A DNA stretch of 64,000 bases from an uncultured Roseibium sp. (GTDB lineage: Bacteria > Pseudomonadota > Alphaproteobacteria > Rhizobiales > Stappiaceae), in contig NZ_CANLVF010000004.1 in NCBI RefSeq assembly GCF_947494555.1, positions 558,001 through 622,000 on the forward strand, written 5' to 3'. Position 1 is the first letter of the stretch, and every line of letters begins with the position of its first letter. A program made the position numbers and the translations under genes. Shown here piece after piece: positions 16,774 through 25,679 of the stretch. Under the pieces are notes generated by a model. The model was not told where the DNA came from. It made no database searches and worked only from the letters and a program-made list of their open reading frames with translations.

Positions 16774-17814
16774 TTACGCAGCGGTGAGCCAGCCTTTGGA
16801 TTTGAGCGTTTCAAATGCGATGGCAACCTGCCTCTCGGTGAATACCTTCTTGCGCTCATTCCATCCGTAAACTCTAGCGAGCACCTTCTCCGAAGTGTCG
16901 GCACCCTCTCGGGTCGCCACCCAATGGACCGTCGCAAGTAATTCCAGCCCGTAAGGTGTTTCGAAACCATCCACAAGATCAGCAACCTTGTTGAAGTTGA
17001 CGTGAGTCGCCTCCTCATGCGCCAACGCTGACTCTGCCTCTAGGATCGCACCGGGCACGATGGTCAGTTCCTTATCCGGCTGATCACCACCGTCCTGGTA
17101 ACCCGCAACGAAATGGCCCTCTACCTTGTTGAGAACATGCGAGAGGTTTGTAGCATAGGGACCGTAGTGATGCTTAGTGTATTTGAGTTTCAGCGGCTGC
17201 CCTGCCTCCTGCATGAAATACATTAGCTTCTGAACCTCGATGAGGGTCACGAACGGGTCCATCAGCCCTTGCAAATAGCGATTCATAAGCACGACAAGCG
17301 CAGCGCGGCCCGGTGTCATGTTTGGTACGTCACGGGATTTGACCACCTCAGGCGCGCCCTTGGGCTCGTAGATCAATACGTCGAGTTCGGGCAGGTCGCG
17401 TAACGCAGCTTCGATGCGCGGATGAACGTCGTTCCAGTCCAACCCGCCAAGGCCTGCACCGAGCGGCGGAATGGCGACGGACTTGATTCCACGCTCGTTG
17501 ATTTCCCGTGCCAACGCAGCCAGCCCGCTATCAATGTCTGCTATTCGGCTCTTGCCTTTCCAATGCCTCTTCGTAGGGAAGTTGATGATGTAGCGGGGGT
17601 TAGTAAAGGTGCCCGTATCATAAACGAACATCTTGCCCGGCTGCACCTCACCCTCCTCGCAGGCGAGCGCATATGCGCGGAAGTTTGCCGGAAACGCTTT
17701 CTTAAACTGGAGCGCGATACCGCGGCCCATGACTCCGACGCAATTCACCGTATTGACGATTGCCTCAGCATCCGCCTTCAAGATGTCGCCCGTTCTAATT
17801 TCTATTTGTGCCAT
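16774..17814 (-). CDS. darG: DarG-type antitoxin, macrodomain DNA ADP-ribosylglycohydrolase
   Basis: A 346-residue protein. Residues 1-150 form a macrodomain (IRTGDILKADAEAIVNTVNCVGVMGRGIALQF; later AIPPLGAGLGGLDW). Residues about 165-346 match the DarG-specific C-terminal domain, including LIEVQKLMYFMQEAGQPLKL and ELLATVHWVATREGA. In the DarTG system DarG removes ADP-ribose from thymidine in DNA and also binds DarT. The length is full and no key segment is missing. It lies 12 nt downstream of darT in the same operon. Confidence 0.93.
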   Translation of the reverse strand: MAQIEIRTGDILKADAEAIVNTVNCVGVMGRGIALQFKKAFPANFRAYALACEEGEVQPGKMFVYDTGTFTNPRYIINFPTKRHWKGKSRIADIDSGLAALAREINERGIKSVAIPPLGAGLGGLDWNDVHPRIEAALRDLPELDVLIYEPKGAPEVVKSRDVPNMTPGRAALVVLMNRYLQGLMDPFVTLIEVQKLMYFMQEAGQPLKLKYTKHHYGPYATNLSHVLNKVEGHFVAGYQDGGDQPDKELTIVPGAILEAESALAHEEATHVNFNKVADLVDGFETPYGLELLATVHWVATREGADTSEKVLARVYGWNERKKVFTERQVAIAFETLKSKGWLTAA

Positions 17815-17826
17815 GGTTATTCGCTC

Positions 17827-18474
17827 TTAGTAATACCACGCTGGCAGTACGTTGACCGTTGGACGATGCGCAGCACCTGCGATGGCCTGTCCGGCCTGCA
17901 GACCTGTCGCCTGATTGTAGGCACCAATCTGTTCGATGAGGTGCCTAGGAAAATCGCGATCGAGCAGGAACTCTGCCTGCTTTTGCTCCTTGGTCGGAGA
18001 ACCGGACCATCGGTTTGTTTGCACTGCGTTCCAGTTGATCTCGCTGAGTTGACCGAGATCGCACCGATCTTCGAAATAGTAGGAGCCTGCGTTAGACAGC
18101 GTAAATGCCCAACGCCGCTGGTTCGCGTGCGCCCAAGTGACGACTGCGTTCAGGTCAGCAACCAGATGCACGATCGGGTCCTGTCCGCCTTGATAGGCGA
18201 GTTCCGGGTTTCGCCGATAAATCAGGTAGAGCATTACTGAGCGGGGGCAGAAATAGAACGGAACGCACTGACCGACATAAAGCCCTGGATGGCTGTCGAG
18301 CGTCAACTCGTTCATCCGTCTCGCTTTAATGTTGTTCATGCCGATGACCGTTCCCTTGGGCGGATGCTGCGCCATAATTGCGTCGGAAAACAAGAAACCG
18401 TCCGCTGCAATCGCCGCCAGCTTGTCGACGTGGACGATATGATAGATTTTAGGTTTGGCAGGTGCAGGCATCAT
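17827..18474 (-). CDS. darT: DarT-type toxin, DNA thymidine ADP-ribosyltransferase
   Basis: A 215-residue DUF4433/DarT protein. Visible family features are the NAD-contact region IYHIVHVDKLAAIAADGFLF, the GMNNIKARRMNEL segment with Arg52/Arg53, FYFCPRSVMLYLI, and the catalytic Glu168 in KEQKQAEFLLDRDFP. DarT modifies thymidine in single-stranded DNA using NAD+, blocking replication; DarTG modules act in phage defence and plasmid or island maintenance. Two ATGs in a row are available (18474, 18471). The first overlaps the stop of a short upstream coding remnant (TGATG). All motifs are intact, so it is probably functional. Confidence 0.93.
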   Translation of the reverse strand: MMPAPAKPKIYHIVHVDKLAAIAADGFLFSDAIMAQHPPKGTVIGMNNIKARRMNELTLDSHPGLYVGQCVPFYFCPRSVMLYLIYRRNPELAYQGGQDPIVHLVADLNAVVTWAHANQRRWAFTLSNAGSYYFEDRCDLGQLSEINWNAVQTNRWSGSPTKEQKQAEFLLDRDFPRHLIEQIGAYNQATGLQAGQAIAGAAHRPTVNVLPAWYY

Positions 18475-18554
18475 CAGGCGGGTTCGTCCGAATCAATTAG
18501 CTCATCAATATCCACCAAAACGTCAGCGTTGGTCAAATGGCTTACCCAACCAGC
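18474..18554 (-). pseudogene. Short coding remnant coupled to darT
   Basis: After a TAG the minus strand reads AGWVSHLTNADVLVDIDEL, then IDSDEPA and a stop that shares its last base with the darT start codon. The acidic, coding-like tail has no start codon with a ribosome site and looks like the 3' end of a gene that once preceded darT. Alternatively it is a short leader frame coupling translation to darT. Confidence 0.35.
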
Positions 18555-18754
18555 CTAGAAAGCCTCAGACCAATCCTTTGCCAAATTACGCACATTGAGT
18601 TGGCCCTTAATCTTAGTTCACATCTCCGATGTCTGCTTTCAGTTAATAATATTTGATAGCAGACATTCCGCTCTCGGCCCCCAATTCGGACATTCGTGGA
18701 AATCGCGGCATCGGGCAATTTGAGCTCAAAAGAGTCATGCGCCACAGTAAGTAC
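18555..18754. other. Noncoding right end of the DarTG island
   Basis: No gene recognised. The stretch is AT-richer than its surroundings and probably contains the darTG promoter. The 12-mer CAATTCGGACAT occurs here and also near the left end of the island (about 16700). Confidence 0.4.
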
Positions 18755-18933
18755 TAGCGACAGATTTGCGCCTGAACATCGCCATTCGACAGACTGTGGT
18801 TTGCTTCATCTTTTTACCGGGATCGAACCCCTCGAACAGGTCCAACCGGCTTTGTGCTTTTGAGTGTGCAGTCCGGTTCACGTGAGCAGTGCGACTACTG
18901 GCCCATAGGCACGTTGAACAGGGTCGCGCCTTC
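18755..18933. repeat. Right imperfect direct repeat flanking the DarTG island
   Basis: The partner of 16406-16583. It includes the real 3' end of the GntR gene (encoding GATLFNVPMGQ and stop) plus about 140 bp downstream of it. Confidence 0.75.
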
Positions 18934-19599
18934 CTGATCCACGTTCTTTGTGGTGTGTTCACGCAGCAGTCGGCATGCGGCTTCCATGTCGCCGTCAATC
19001 GCAAGGTTTTTCAGCTGCACGTGTTCTTCCGCGCTCTTCAAAAGCCAGTCGCGGTGATTTTTGTGAGCGATCGAATAGGCCATGAGCCGGTAGCGCCTGG
19101 TCAGATCATAAAGATTGGCAACCGTGTCCATCAGGCGCGGCGAGTTGCAGTTGCTGATCAGTGTCTTGTGAAACTGGAAATTCCGCTCGTCCCATTCGAT
19201 GACAAATCCCTTGGGGTCATCGATCATGTCTTCTTCTACTTCGCTGAGCATGTGATGTGCGGCCACGACATTGGCACGCCACTCCGGCGTGGAGTTTGCC
19301 GCCGACCATTGCAGGCCCAAACATTCCAGCTCGGCGCGAAGGCGTGTCGCATCGCTCAGATCCTCGAAGGAGGAGTCCAGGACGCGGTATCCCTTGTTGC
19401 CTTCGGATGAAACGTACCCTTCGCCGGCCAGCAGAGCCAAGGCTTCACGAATGGAGGGATGGGATACCTTGTGTTCGCGTTTCAGTGCTTCGATATTCAG
19501 CCGCGCGCCCGGCAACAGGGTTCCGAGCGCGATATCCCGGCGTAATTTGGCCGCCAGTTCATTGACGACTGAGCTTGAAGAGCGCGTTTTCAAAACCAT
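18895..19599 (-). CDS. GntR family regulator, FadR/FCD subfamily
   Basis: A 234-residue regulator. The N-terminal winged helix is VVNELAAKLRRDIALGTLLPGARL and SHPSIREALALLAGEGYV; the C-terminal FCD helical domain has His residues placed for metal and ligand binding (NFQFHKTLI, AEEHVQLKN). FCD-type GntR proteins usually sense a carboxylate and control nearby catabolic genes. It lies downstream of the SDR gene (29-nt gap, same strand) and opposite the TAXI-TRAP transporter, so it probably regulates uptake and oxidation of one organic acid or sugar derivative. Confidence 0.9.
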   Translation of the reverse strand: MVLKTRSSSSVVNELAAKLRRDIALGTLLPGARLNIEALKREHKVSHPSIREALALLAGEGYVSSEGNKGYRVLDSSFEDLSDATRLRAELECLGLQWSAANSTPEWRANVVAAHHMLSEVEEDMIDDPKGFVIEWDERNFQFHKTLISNCNSPRLMDTVANLYDLTRRYRLMAYSIAHKNHRDWLLKSAEEHVQLKNLAIDGDMEAACRLLREHTTKNVDQEGATLFNVPMGQ

Positions 19600-19628
19600 T
19601 GTCCCGTAAAGACCACCTGCTTCAAAGC

Positions 19629-20378
19629 CTACGAGTATGATCGCAGATTGCTGACGCCACCATCAACGGCAATTGTCTGTCCGCTGATAAAGCTCGCCTG
19701 ATCTGACACCAGAAGGGTTGCGACTTGCGCAACTTCTTCCACTTCTGCCACCCGTCCGGCGGGCGTTTCCTTGCACCAGTATCCGCGCGATCTCGGATCG
19801 GGGTTCATTCCAGCATTGACCGCACCTGATGCCAGCACATTCACCCTGATTTTGTATTGAGATAACTCAACCGCCATCGCCCTTGCCAGCGCGCCCAGGG
19901 CAGCTTTCGACATCGCATAGGCGCCGCGATCCGGTATGCCGATTTGTCCATGGATGGACGAAATGAAGACAATCCTGCCGCCGTCTTCCAGCATCAGATT
20001 GACGACTTCCTGGGCTATGTTGAAAGCGCCAAACAGGTTGACCTTCAAATGATCTTCGATATCTTGATTTTCCAGGTTCAGAAAGGCGCAAGGGGAAAGA
20101 TATCCTGCTGAAAAGATTAGCGCTTGGGGCGTGCCCGTTTTTTTCAATCCTTCGCTGATGGCAGTGGAAATGGACTCTGGTCTTGTCAGATCCACGTACT
20201 GATAAGCACAGCTTTGATCTGCAGGTTCTTTAAGATCCAAGACGAGAACGCGGTTGTTCTCCTTCAGCAGTCTGTCGACAATTGCCGATCCGATACCACC
20301 GGCACCGCCGACCACATAAATCGTCTTGGCAGCAGTTTTTTCGCCCATTTCCGAAATCCGATCCATCAACGATCCCAA
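19629..20378 (-). CDS. Short-chain dehydrogenase/reductase
   Basis: A 249-residue SDR with the cofactor-binding motif GGAGGIGS (residues 24-31), a Ser141 region (FISSIHG) and the catalytic Tyr154-Lys158 pair in YAMSK. The C-terminus FISGQTIAVDGGVSN is typical of classical SDRs. It oxidises or reduces an alcohol/ketone pair using NAD(P). The neighbouring GntR regulator and divergent TRAP transporter suggest it acts on the imported compound. Confidence 0.9.
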   Translation of the reverse strand: MGSLMDRISEMGEKTAAKTIYVVGGAGGIGSAIVDRLLKENNRVLVLDLKEPADQSCAYQYVDLTRPESISTAISEGLKKTGTPQALIFSAGYLSPCAFLNLENQDIEDHLKVNLFGAFNIAQEVVNLMLEDGGRIVFISSIHGQIGIPDRGAYAMSKAALGALARAMAVELSQYKIRVNVLASGAVNAGMNPDPRSRGYWCKETPAGRVAEVEEVAQVATLLVSDQASFISGQTIAVDGGVSNLRSYS

Positions 20379-20394
20379 TTTTCACTTTTCAGAC

Positions 20395-20411
20395 AAATCA
20401 TATTATGATTT
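20395..20411. promoter_or_regulatory. Candidate GntR operator in the SDR/TRAP divergent region
   Basis: A 17-bp palindrome with perfect 8-nt arms AAATCATA / TATGATTT around one central base, inside the 68-nt gap between the SDR and TAXI gene starts. It is flanked by GACAA / TTGTC half-sites. Its position fits binding by the linked GntR regulator. Confidence 0.55.
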
Positions 20412-20446
20412 ATTAAATTGTCATATATAATCGAGAGCAAAAAATC

Positions 20447-21451
20447 ATGCTGAAAAAGTTGAAATCTGCAGTGCTCGCATTTGCGGCCTGCGCAGTGCTC
20501 GCCACGCCGGCGCTCGCGCAAGAGATTAAATTCTTCACAATCGGCACGGGAGGAACGGCCTTCACCTACTATCCGGTCGGGGGAGTGATCGCGAATGCCA
20601 TTTCCAAGCCGCCCGGATCCCGTGAATGCGGCGAGGGTGGCAGCTGCGGCGTTGATGGCCTGATCGCTTCCGCCGTGTCTTCACGCGGTTCGGTCGACAA
20701 CGTCAATGCCATCACCTCCGGTCTGCGCAATTCCGGTTTCGCCCAATCCGATGTTGCCTACTGGGCCTACACCGGCACAGGCACGATGGAAGGCCAGGAT
20801 CCGGCAACCGATTTGCGCACGATCGCTGCCCTCTTCGAAGAGCACATCCATCTGGTGACTTTGGAAGACAGCGGGATCAACTCCGTTGCAGACCTGAAAG
20901 GCAAACGCGTTTCGGTCGATGAGCCCGGCTCAGGCACATATGTCGACGCGGGTCTGATCCTGGAAGCCAACGGATTGTCGCTGTCCGACATTCAGGAAGA
21001 AAACCTGAAAGGCGCTGCGGCAACAGAGGCCTTGCGGAACGGCAAGGTCGACGCTCTCTTCATCGTCGCGGGATATCCGACCGGCGCTCTGGTCGAACTG
21101 GCGTCCGCTGCGGACATGAAACTCGTGCCGATTGACGGAGACGGTGCAAAGGCACTTACCGACAAGTACGGTTTCTTCGCTGCCTCCGATATTCCGGCCG
21201 AGACCTATGAAGGTGTGGACGGCGTGACAACCGTTGCCGTTGGTGCACAGTGGTACACATCCGCGAAGGAAGATGACGACCTGATCTACGAGATCACCAA
21301 GGCATTGTGGAACAAGGAAAGCCGCAAGCTGCTTGATGTCGGTCATGCCAAAGGCAAGACGATCACACCGGATACGGCGTTGAACGGTATCGGCGTTCCA
21401 CTCCATCCAGGTGCTGAGCGGTTCTACAAAGAAGCCGGCCCGATCAAATAA
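20447..21451 (+). CDS. TAXI-family TRAP solute-binding protein
   Basis: A 334-residue periplasmic protein with a clear signal peptide (residues 1-24, ending TPALAQ). The mature start EIKFFTIGTGGTAFTYYPVGGVIANAI is the TAXI-family signature. TAXI proteins capture organic acids such as glutamate or 2-oxoglutarate for a TRAP permease; the substrate here is unknown. It is followed after 81 nt by the fused permease gene. A GAGAG site precedes the ATG. Confidence 0.92.
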   Translation: MLKKLKSAVLAFAACAVLATPALAQEIKFFTIGTGGTAFTYYPVGGVIANAISKPPGSRECGEGGSCGVDGLIASAVSSRGSVDNVNAITSGLRNSGFAQSDVAYWAYTGTGTMEGQDPATDLRTIAALFEEHIHLVTLEDSGINSVADLKGKRVSVDEPGSGTYVDAGLILEANGLSLSDIQEENLKGAAATEALRNGKVDALFIVAGYPTGALVELASAADMKLVPIDGDGAKALTDKYGFFAASDIPAETYEGVDGVTTVAVGAQWYTSAKEDDDLIYEITKALWNKESRKLLDVGHAKGKTITPDTALNGIGVPLHPGAERFYKEAGPIK

Positions 21452-21532
21452 CAGACTTGAGCTATCAAAATGGCCCGGATGTCATGGTGCTTCCAAGACG
21501 TCCGGGCCAATGCGTGAGGGGACAAAGGGCGC

Positions 21533-23557
21533 ATGGCGGATCATTCCAGGGCGGAGCTGACGGAAGCTCAGCTGCTTGAGCTAGAACGAAAATACGATTC
21601 TGAAAGCGCCTTTCGCCCGATGGGCAAGAAGATGGGCTTCATTGTCGCGTCCATTCTGGTTGCGATGTCTGTCTACCACTTCTCGGTCGCGGGTTTCCTG
21701 CTTGTTCGCGAACTTCTTCAGTTTGGAATTCACCTTGCCTTTGTGCTTGGGCTGACGTTCCTCCTCTTTTCGTGGCGGAAGGATCTCTCGGTCACGTCGC
21801 CGCCCAAAGGCTGGATGTATTTTGACGGGGTCAACATCCTCGATATCGTGCTGGCAACACTTGCTGTCGCCGCCGCCCTCTATCTGCCCTTGCTGCCGCC
21901 AGCCGAAGCTGCTGCAAGAGCCGGTAACCCCAGTCTGACCGACACGTTCATGGGATCGGTCGTGCTGCTCTTTACGTTGGAAGCCGCGCGCCGTTCGATC
22001 GGATACACGCTGCCGCTGATTGCGGGCATTTTCGTGCTCTACGCCCTGTTCGGTCAATCGGCCCCGGGGCTTTTGCGCCATGGCGGCGTGCCGTGGGCCG
22101 GTTTCATCGACGGGATTTACGGCACGCAGGGCATCTATGGCATCGCAATCGGGGCCATGGCGAAATATGTCTTCCTGTTCATCCTGTTTGGCGTCCTGGC
22201 CTCCCGCATCGGTCTTGGCCAGCTGTTCATCGATCTGGCGACCATCGCCGCCGGGCGCTACTCCGGCGGCCCGGCGAAAGTCGCGATCTGCGCCTCCGCG
22301 TTCATGGGGTCCATTTCCGGTTCTTCGATTGCCAATACTGTCACAACAGGCGCCCTCACCATTCCGGCCATGAAGAAAGTGGGATATCCGCCCCATTTTG
22401 CCGGTGCCACTGAGGCGACGTCCTCCACCGGCGGGCAAATCACGCCGCCCGTCATGGGCGCGGCAGCCTTTATCATGGTCGACTTTCTCGGGATCCCCCT
22501 GCGCGACGTTCTGGCCGCGGCCCTGTTCCCGGCCTTCCTGCATTATTTCGGTATTTTCGTCATGGTTCACCTGGAGGCGAAGAAGCTGGGCCTGCGCGGT
22601 CTGTCCGCCGAGGAAATGCCGAAGCTGGCCGCGGTCCTGCGCGTCAACTGGCTGGCGGCTGCACCGCTTATCATTCTTGTCTACATGATCCTGTCAGGCC
22701 GAACGCCGGACTATGCCGCCGTTTATGCGATCATTGCCTGCGTCGTTGTCGGCTTCATCAAGCCGCGAGAGCGCATGACATTGCACGGTCTATGGGACGC
22801 CCTTGCCGCCGGTGCCCGCAGCACCATTGCCATCGGTTCGGCGGCAGCCTGCGTCGGTATCATCGTCGGTGTCATCACGCTGACGGGAACAGGCTTTCGG
22901 GTGGGGGCCATCGTCATTCAAACGGCGAATGATTTTGCGGCGGTCGTTTCCAGCCTGTGGCCATTCAGCTTTTTCGATCTGCAGCAATGGGCCCTGTTTT
23001 TCTCGCTGGTGCTCGTTGCGCTCGCCTGTATCGTCATGGGGGCAGGTGTGCCGACAACGGCGACCTATATCATTCTGGTCTCGGTAACCGCCGGAGCGTT
23101 CCAGATCCTGAATGTCGAACCGCTGGTCGCACACTTCTTCGTATTTTACTACGGCGTTCTGGCAGACATCACACCCCCGGTCGCGCTTGCAGCCTATGCT
23201 GCCGCGGGGATAGCCGGTTCGAACCCCTTCAAGACCGGAAATACCGCCTTCCGCCTGGGCATCGCAAAGGCGCTGGTTCCGTTTGTCTTTGTCTATTCAC
23301 CTGCCTTGCTGCTTGTTGCGGACGGATTTACCTGGTGGGCATTCACATACACCCTGGCTGGAGCAATGCTGGGTATTGCGTCGCTCGGCATTGCATTTTC
23401 CGGGTTTCTCTTTGTGCCACTCCATCAGATCGAGCGGTGGTATGTAGCCGCTGTTGCGCTTCTTTTCATTGCGCCAGGCGTCATCACCCTATCCATCGGG
23501 CTCGCGTTGCTTTTGCCGATCCTGCTGCTTCAACTGCATCGCTTGAAACAGGCGTGA
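21533..23557 (+). CDS. TRAP transporter permease, fused DctQ-DctM type
   Basis: A 674-residue polytopic membrane protein in which the small (DctQ-like) and large (DctM-like) TRAP subunits are fused, the normal partner of TAXI binding proteins. Typical conserved stretches are GSISGSSIANTVTTGALTIP, ATSSTGGQITPPVMGAAAFI and GAGVPTTATYIILV. It uses an ion gradient to import the TAXI-bound solute. The GTG/ATG region is preceded by an AAAGGG site. Confidence 0.93.
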   Translation: MADHSRAELTEAQLLELERKYDSESAFRPMGKKMGFIVASILVAMSVYHFSVAGFLLVRELLQFGIHLAFVLGLTFLLFSWRKDLSVTSPPKGWMYFDGVNILDIVLATLAVAAALYLPLLPPAEAAARAGNPSLTDTFMGSVVLLFTLEAARRSIGYTLPLIAGIFVLYALFGQSAPGLLRHGGVPWAGFIDGIYGTQGIYGIAIGAMAKYVFLFILFGVLASRIGLGQLFIDLATIAAGRYSGGPAKVAICASAFMGSISGSSIANTVTTGALTIPAMKKVGYPPHFAGATEATSSTGGQITPPVMGAAAFIMVDFLGIPLRDVLAAALFPAFLHYFGIFVMVHLEAKKLGLRGLSAEEMPKLAAVLRVNWLAAAPLIILVYMILSGRTPDYAAVYAIIACVVVGFIKPRERMTLHGLWDALAAGARSTIAIGSAAACVGIIVGVITLTGTGFRVGAIVIQTANDFAAVVSSLWPFSFFDLQQWALFFSLVLVALACIVMGAGVPTTATYIILVSVTAGAFQILNVEPLVAHFFVFYYGVLADITPPVALAAYAAAGIAGSNPFKTGNTAFRLGIAKALVPFVFVYSPALLLVADGFTWWAFTYTLAGAMLGIASLGIAFSGFLFVPLHQIERWYVAAVALLFIAPGVITLSIGLALLLPILLLQLHRLKQA

Positions 23558-23664
23558 GGTCTTGTTTTGTCGGCCGTAGGGCACCGTTTGCAGTCAAGTC
23601 CGTACAGGAACATAAGTCCGGTTCACCGTTAAGGTTCCCGGCACCTGTGTTGCAAGCAGCTTAA

Positions 23665-23694
23665 AAACAAACGAGCCCGGAGCGCTGTCCGGGC
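23665..23694 (-). terminator. Terminator of the endonuclease-family gene
   Basis: The stem GCCCGG / CCGGGC with an 8-nt loop is followed on the minus strand by a T-rich tract. It lies about 90 nt beyond the stop of the minus-strand gene and faces the TRAP permease end. Confidence 0.6.
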
Positions 23695-23781
23695 ATCAGG
23701 TTGATTTGCCGGCGGTTCTTGGAAGAACGAGGCAAAAAAACCTTTCTGACCAACCCGTGAGCGGACGATCCTGCCGATGCA

Positions 23782-24690
23782 TCAAGGCAGTTCCATGCGC
23801 GCGAGAAGGCCAAGATGATCTGAACCCATGTAAGGACGCGTTTCGACCGACCCTACTGTGCCTTTGGGGACAAGAATATTGTCCAAAGGCAACGGCAACA
23901 GCCAACGCCCGAACTTGAACGAATTACGTGTCTGCCCCAGGATCTCGTTTCCCGCGGTTCTGCTTATTTTCCGAACACTCTCGCCCCAGGGCACCATGTT
24001 GAAGTCACCAGCGATAATGACCGGGCCATCCAGCTTGCTGATCCGATTGGAAACCTGCGCGCTCTGCTGAAACTGGCGGTAAGGAAATGGCCATTCCAGG
24101 TGAAGCGAAACGATCCAGATCTGGCGACTGTCCGGCAGAATTGCCTTGACGCCGGCAAGTCCCTCCTCTGGCAGGCAGAACTCGGTGTCAGAAACTGTCG
24201 GCAATGATGTAAGGATGGCGACATCCTGTCTGGGCCTGAACTGACACGACAGGAAGAAGGGATAGTGATCGAACAGCTTCGCCATGAAGCGTCGATTGTG
24301 TTCCGATACTTCTTGAAGGGTCACAACCTGAGCAGAGGACAGGATAATGTCATCCGCCAGGTCGTAACGCGGCCAAGCCTTCGAAAGCAGGTTCTTTTGA
24401 TAAAGCGTCAGGCAATGACTGCCGCAGGAAACTTCCGCGCGAAAGTAACCTGACATGAAAGACGCAATCGCGGCGGCCGCTATGATCAGAGATACGATCG
24501 CTGTGCGTCGGAAGGTAAGTGCCCAAAGAACAATTGCAGTCGGGATAAGCAACCCGGCCAAAAGCGGACGGATCACCGCCAGAGAATCGCCCGGTGGGAA
24601 CACGCGTCCCGTGAAGCCAAGCAAAACTGTTACCGCGATGACTGTTGCCCAAGTCCGCGCGGCATATCTGACAGTTTTCTTGCCAACCAT
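23782..24690 (-). CDS. Membrane-anchored endonuclease/exonuclease/phosphatase family protein
   Basis: A 302-residue protein. The first about 90 residues hold two to three membrane helices. The rest is an EEP-fold domain with the metal Glu in VVTLQEVSEHN, the central IVSLHLEWPF, the catalytic IIAGDFNMVPWGES and the terminal YMGSDHLGLLARMEL. The family includes nucleases and phosphodiesterases; membrane-anchored bacterial versions like this one have no settled substrate. All catalytic motifs (QE, GDFN, SDH) are present. Confidence 0.85.
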   Translation of the reverse strand: MVGKKTVRYAARTWATVIAVTVLLGFTGRVFPPGDSLAVIRPLLAGLLIPTAIVLWALTFRRTAIVSLIIAAAAIASFMSGYFRAEVSCGSHCLTLYQKNLLSKAWPRYDLADDIILSSAQVVTLQEVSEHNRRFMAKLFDHYPFFLSCQFRPRQDVAILTSLPTVSDTEFCLPEEGLAGVKAILPDSRQIWIVSLHLEWPFPYRQFQQSAQVSNRISKLDGPVIIAGDFNMVPWGESVRKISRTAGNEILGQTRNSFKFGRWLLPLPLDNILVPKGTVGSVETRPYMGSDHLGLLARMELP

Positions 24691-25034
24691 TCCATACCTG
24701 CAGTTTCCACCCGACTTCGGCTCTTACCCTAGATGTGTTTGTCGGCAACAAAAACCCGCTACATTCACCACGAGAATCCTGTCGGGCACTTGCCTGATCA
24801 ATAACCATTGATGGCTGTCGGCTTCATCCCCTCAGACAGGCAATGCGAAAGTGCGCCTTGAAGGCATGCTGTGTGGCGCGTCGAACCGAAAACCAGGTCA
24901 ATCATTCTAACGTGGGCATCGGGGAGGCAGGCCATACGCTCCTCTGTAGGACGCAGAGGAGTTTGGTGACAATGGACGCTGGACATTGATCCGGCTGGAT
25001 TAGGCAGGGTCAGCGGTTAACAACGCCGAGATGC
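24691..25034. other. Gap without a supported gene
   Basis: 344 bases between convergent or tandem minus-strand genes. Only short frames, none with a family resemblance or ribosome site. Confidence 0.4.
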
Positions 25035-25679
25035 TTAACCGCGCATTCGCGAGCGGAAAATTTCTTCCTCTAGTATCTCGATTGCCAAATCAGCTTCCCG
25101 GGATGCCTGTTCAAGAGCGGCATGAAGATCACGCGACACTTCTTCGTCACGGGGACACACACCGGCGACGTCGCCATCGACTCCTGGACGAAGTGTCCAG
25201 GTGACGCCGGATATCGCCAACGTTGCCGAGCACCAATCGTCCGACATCAAGGCGTGAAGTTGTTTGCTTGTTATTTCAATTGGCGTGCCATCAGGAGGCA
25301 TACCGATGATAACCTGCCCCTGATACCACCAAGGTGCCTCTGGGTCGTCAAAGGCGTTTCTGACCATTCGCGGATCGCGGGTTATAATGCGTTGCGGTGT
25401 GGTCCGGCGATGAAGACGGGAACGCAAACGGTCAATCAATCCATTTGCTGAAATGGAGTCAGCGCCTTTCGTTCCAGCGTTACGTGTCCCGCCAAGAAAG
25501 GTAACCGCGGAATTACTTGTAAGGGCTTCCGCCAAAACCGACTTCACGGTTTCAGGGACACCTGCTTCGCGCGAGGGGAAACCGCTCCACCCGATCAAAA
25601 AGCCTCCGGGTTGCCAGGATCCGAGTTGCCAGATTTCGCTGCGTGGATGAGAGCCGATAAGTAACCTTCTCTCATTCAT
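25035..25679 (-). CDS. Unknown protein, candidate immunity partner
   Basis: A 214-residue soluble protein with no family I recognise. It has Trp-rich patches (EIWQLGSWQPGGFLIGWSG, PEAPWWYQGQVIIG) and an acidic C-terminal helix (EVSRDLHAALEQASREADLAI). There is no signal peptide or membrane segment. Its ATG overlaps the stop of the upstream gene by 4 bp (ATGA), so it is made together with that toxin-like protein. Being cytoplasmic, coupled and family-less, it fits an immunity protein, but this is inference from context. It could also be a chaperone for the upstream protein. Confidence 0.6.
   Translation of the reverse strand: MNERRLLIGSHPRSEIWQLGSWQPGGFLIGWSGFPSREAGVPETVKSVLAEALTSNSAVTFLGGTRNAGTKGADSISANGLIDRLRSRLHRRTTPQRIITRDPRMVRNAFDDPEAPWWYQGQVIIGMPPDGTPIEITSKQLHALMSDDWCSATLAISGVTWTLRPGVDGDVAGVCPRDEEVSRDLHAALEQASREADLAIEILEEEIFRSRMRG

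Noticed and set aside
18800-18860. tRNA-like GGGATCGAACCCC string
   Set aside because: No acceptor, D or anticodon stem can be formed around it; it belongs to the direct repeat.
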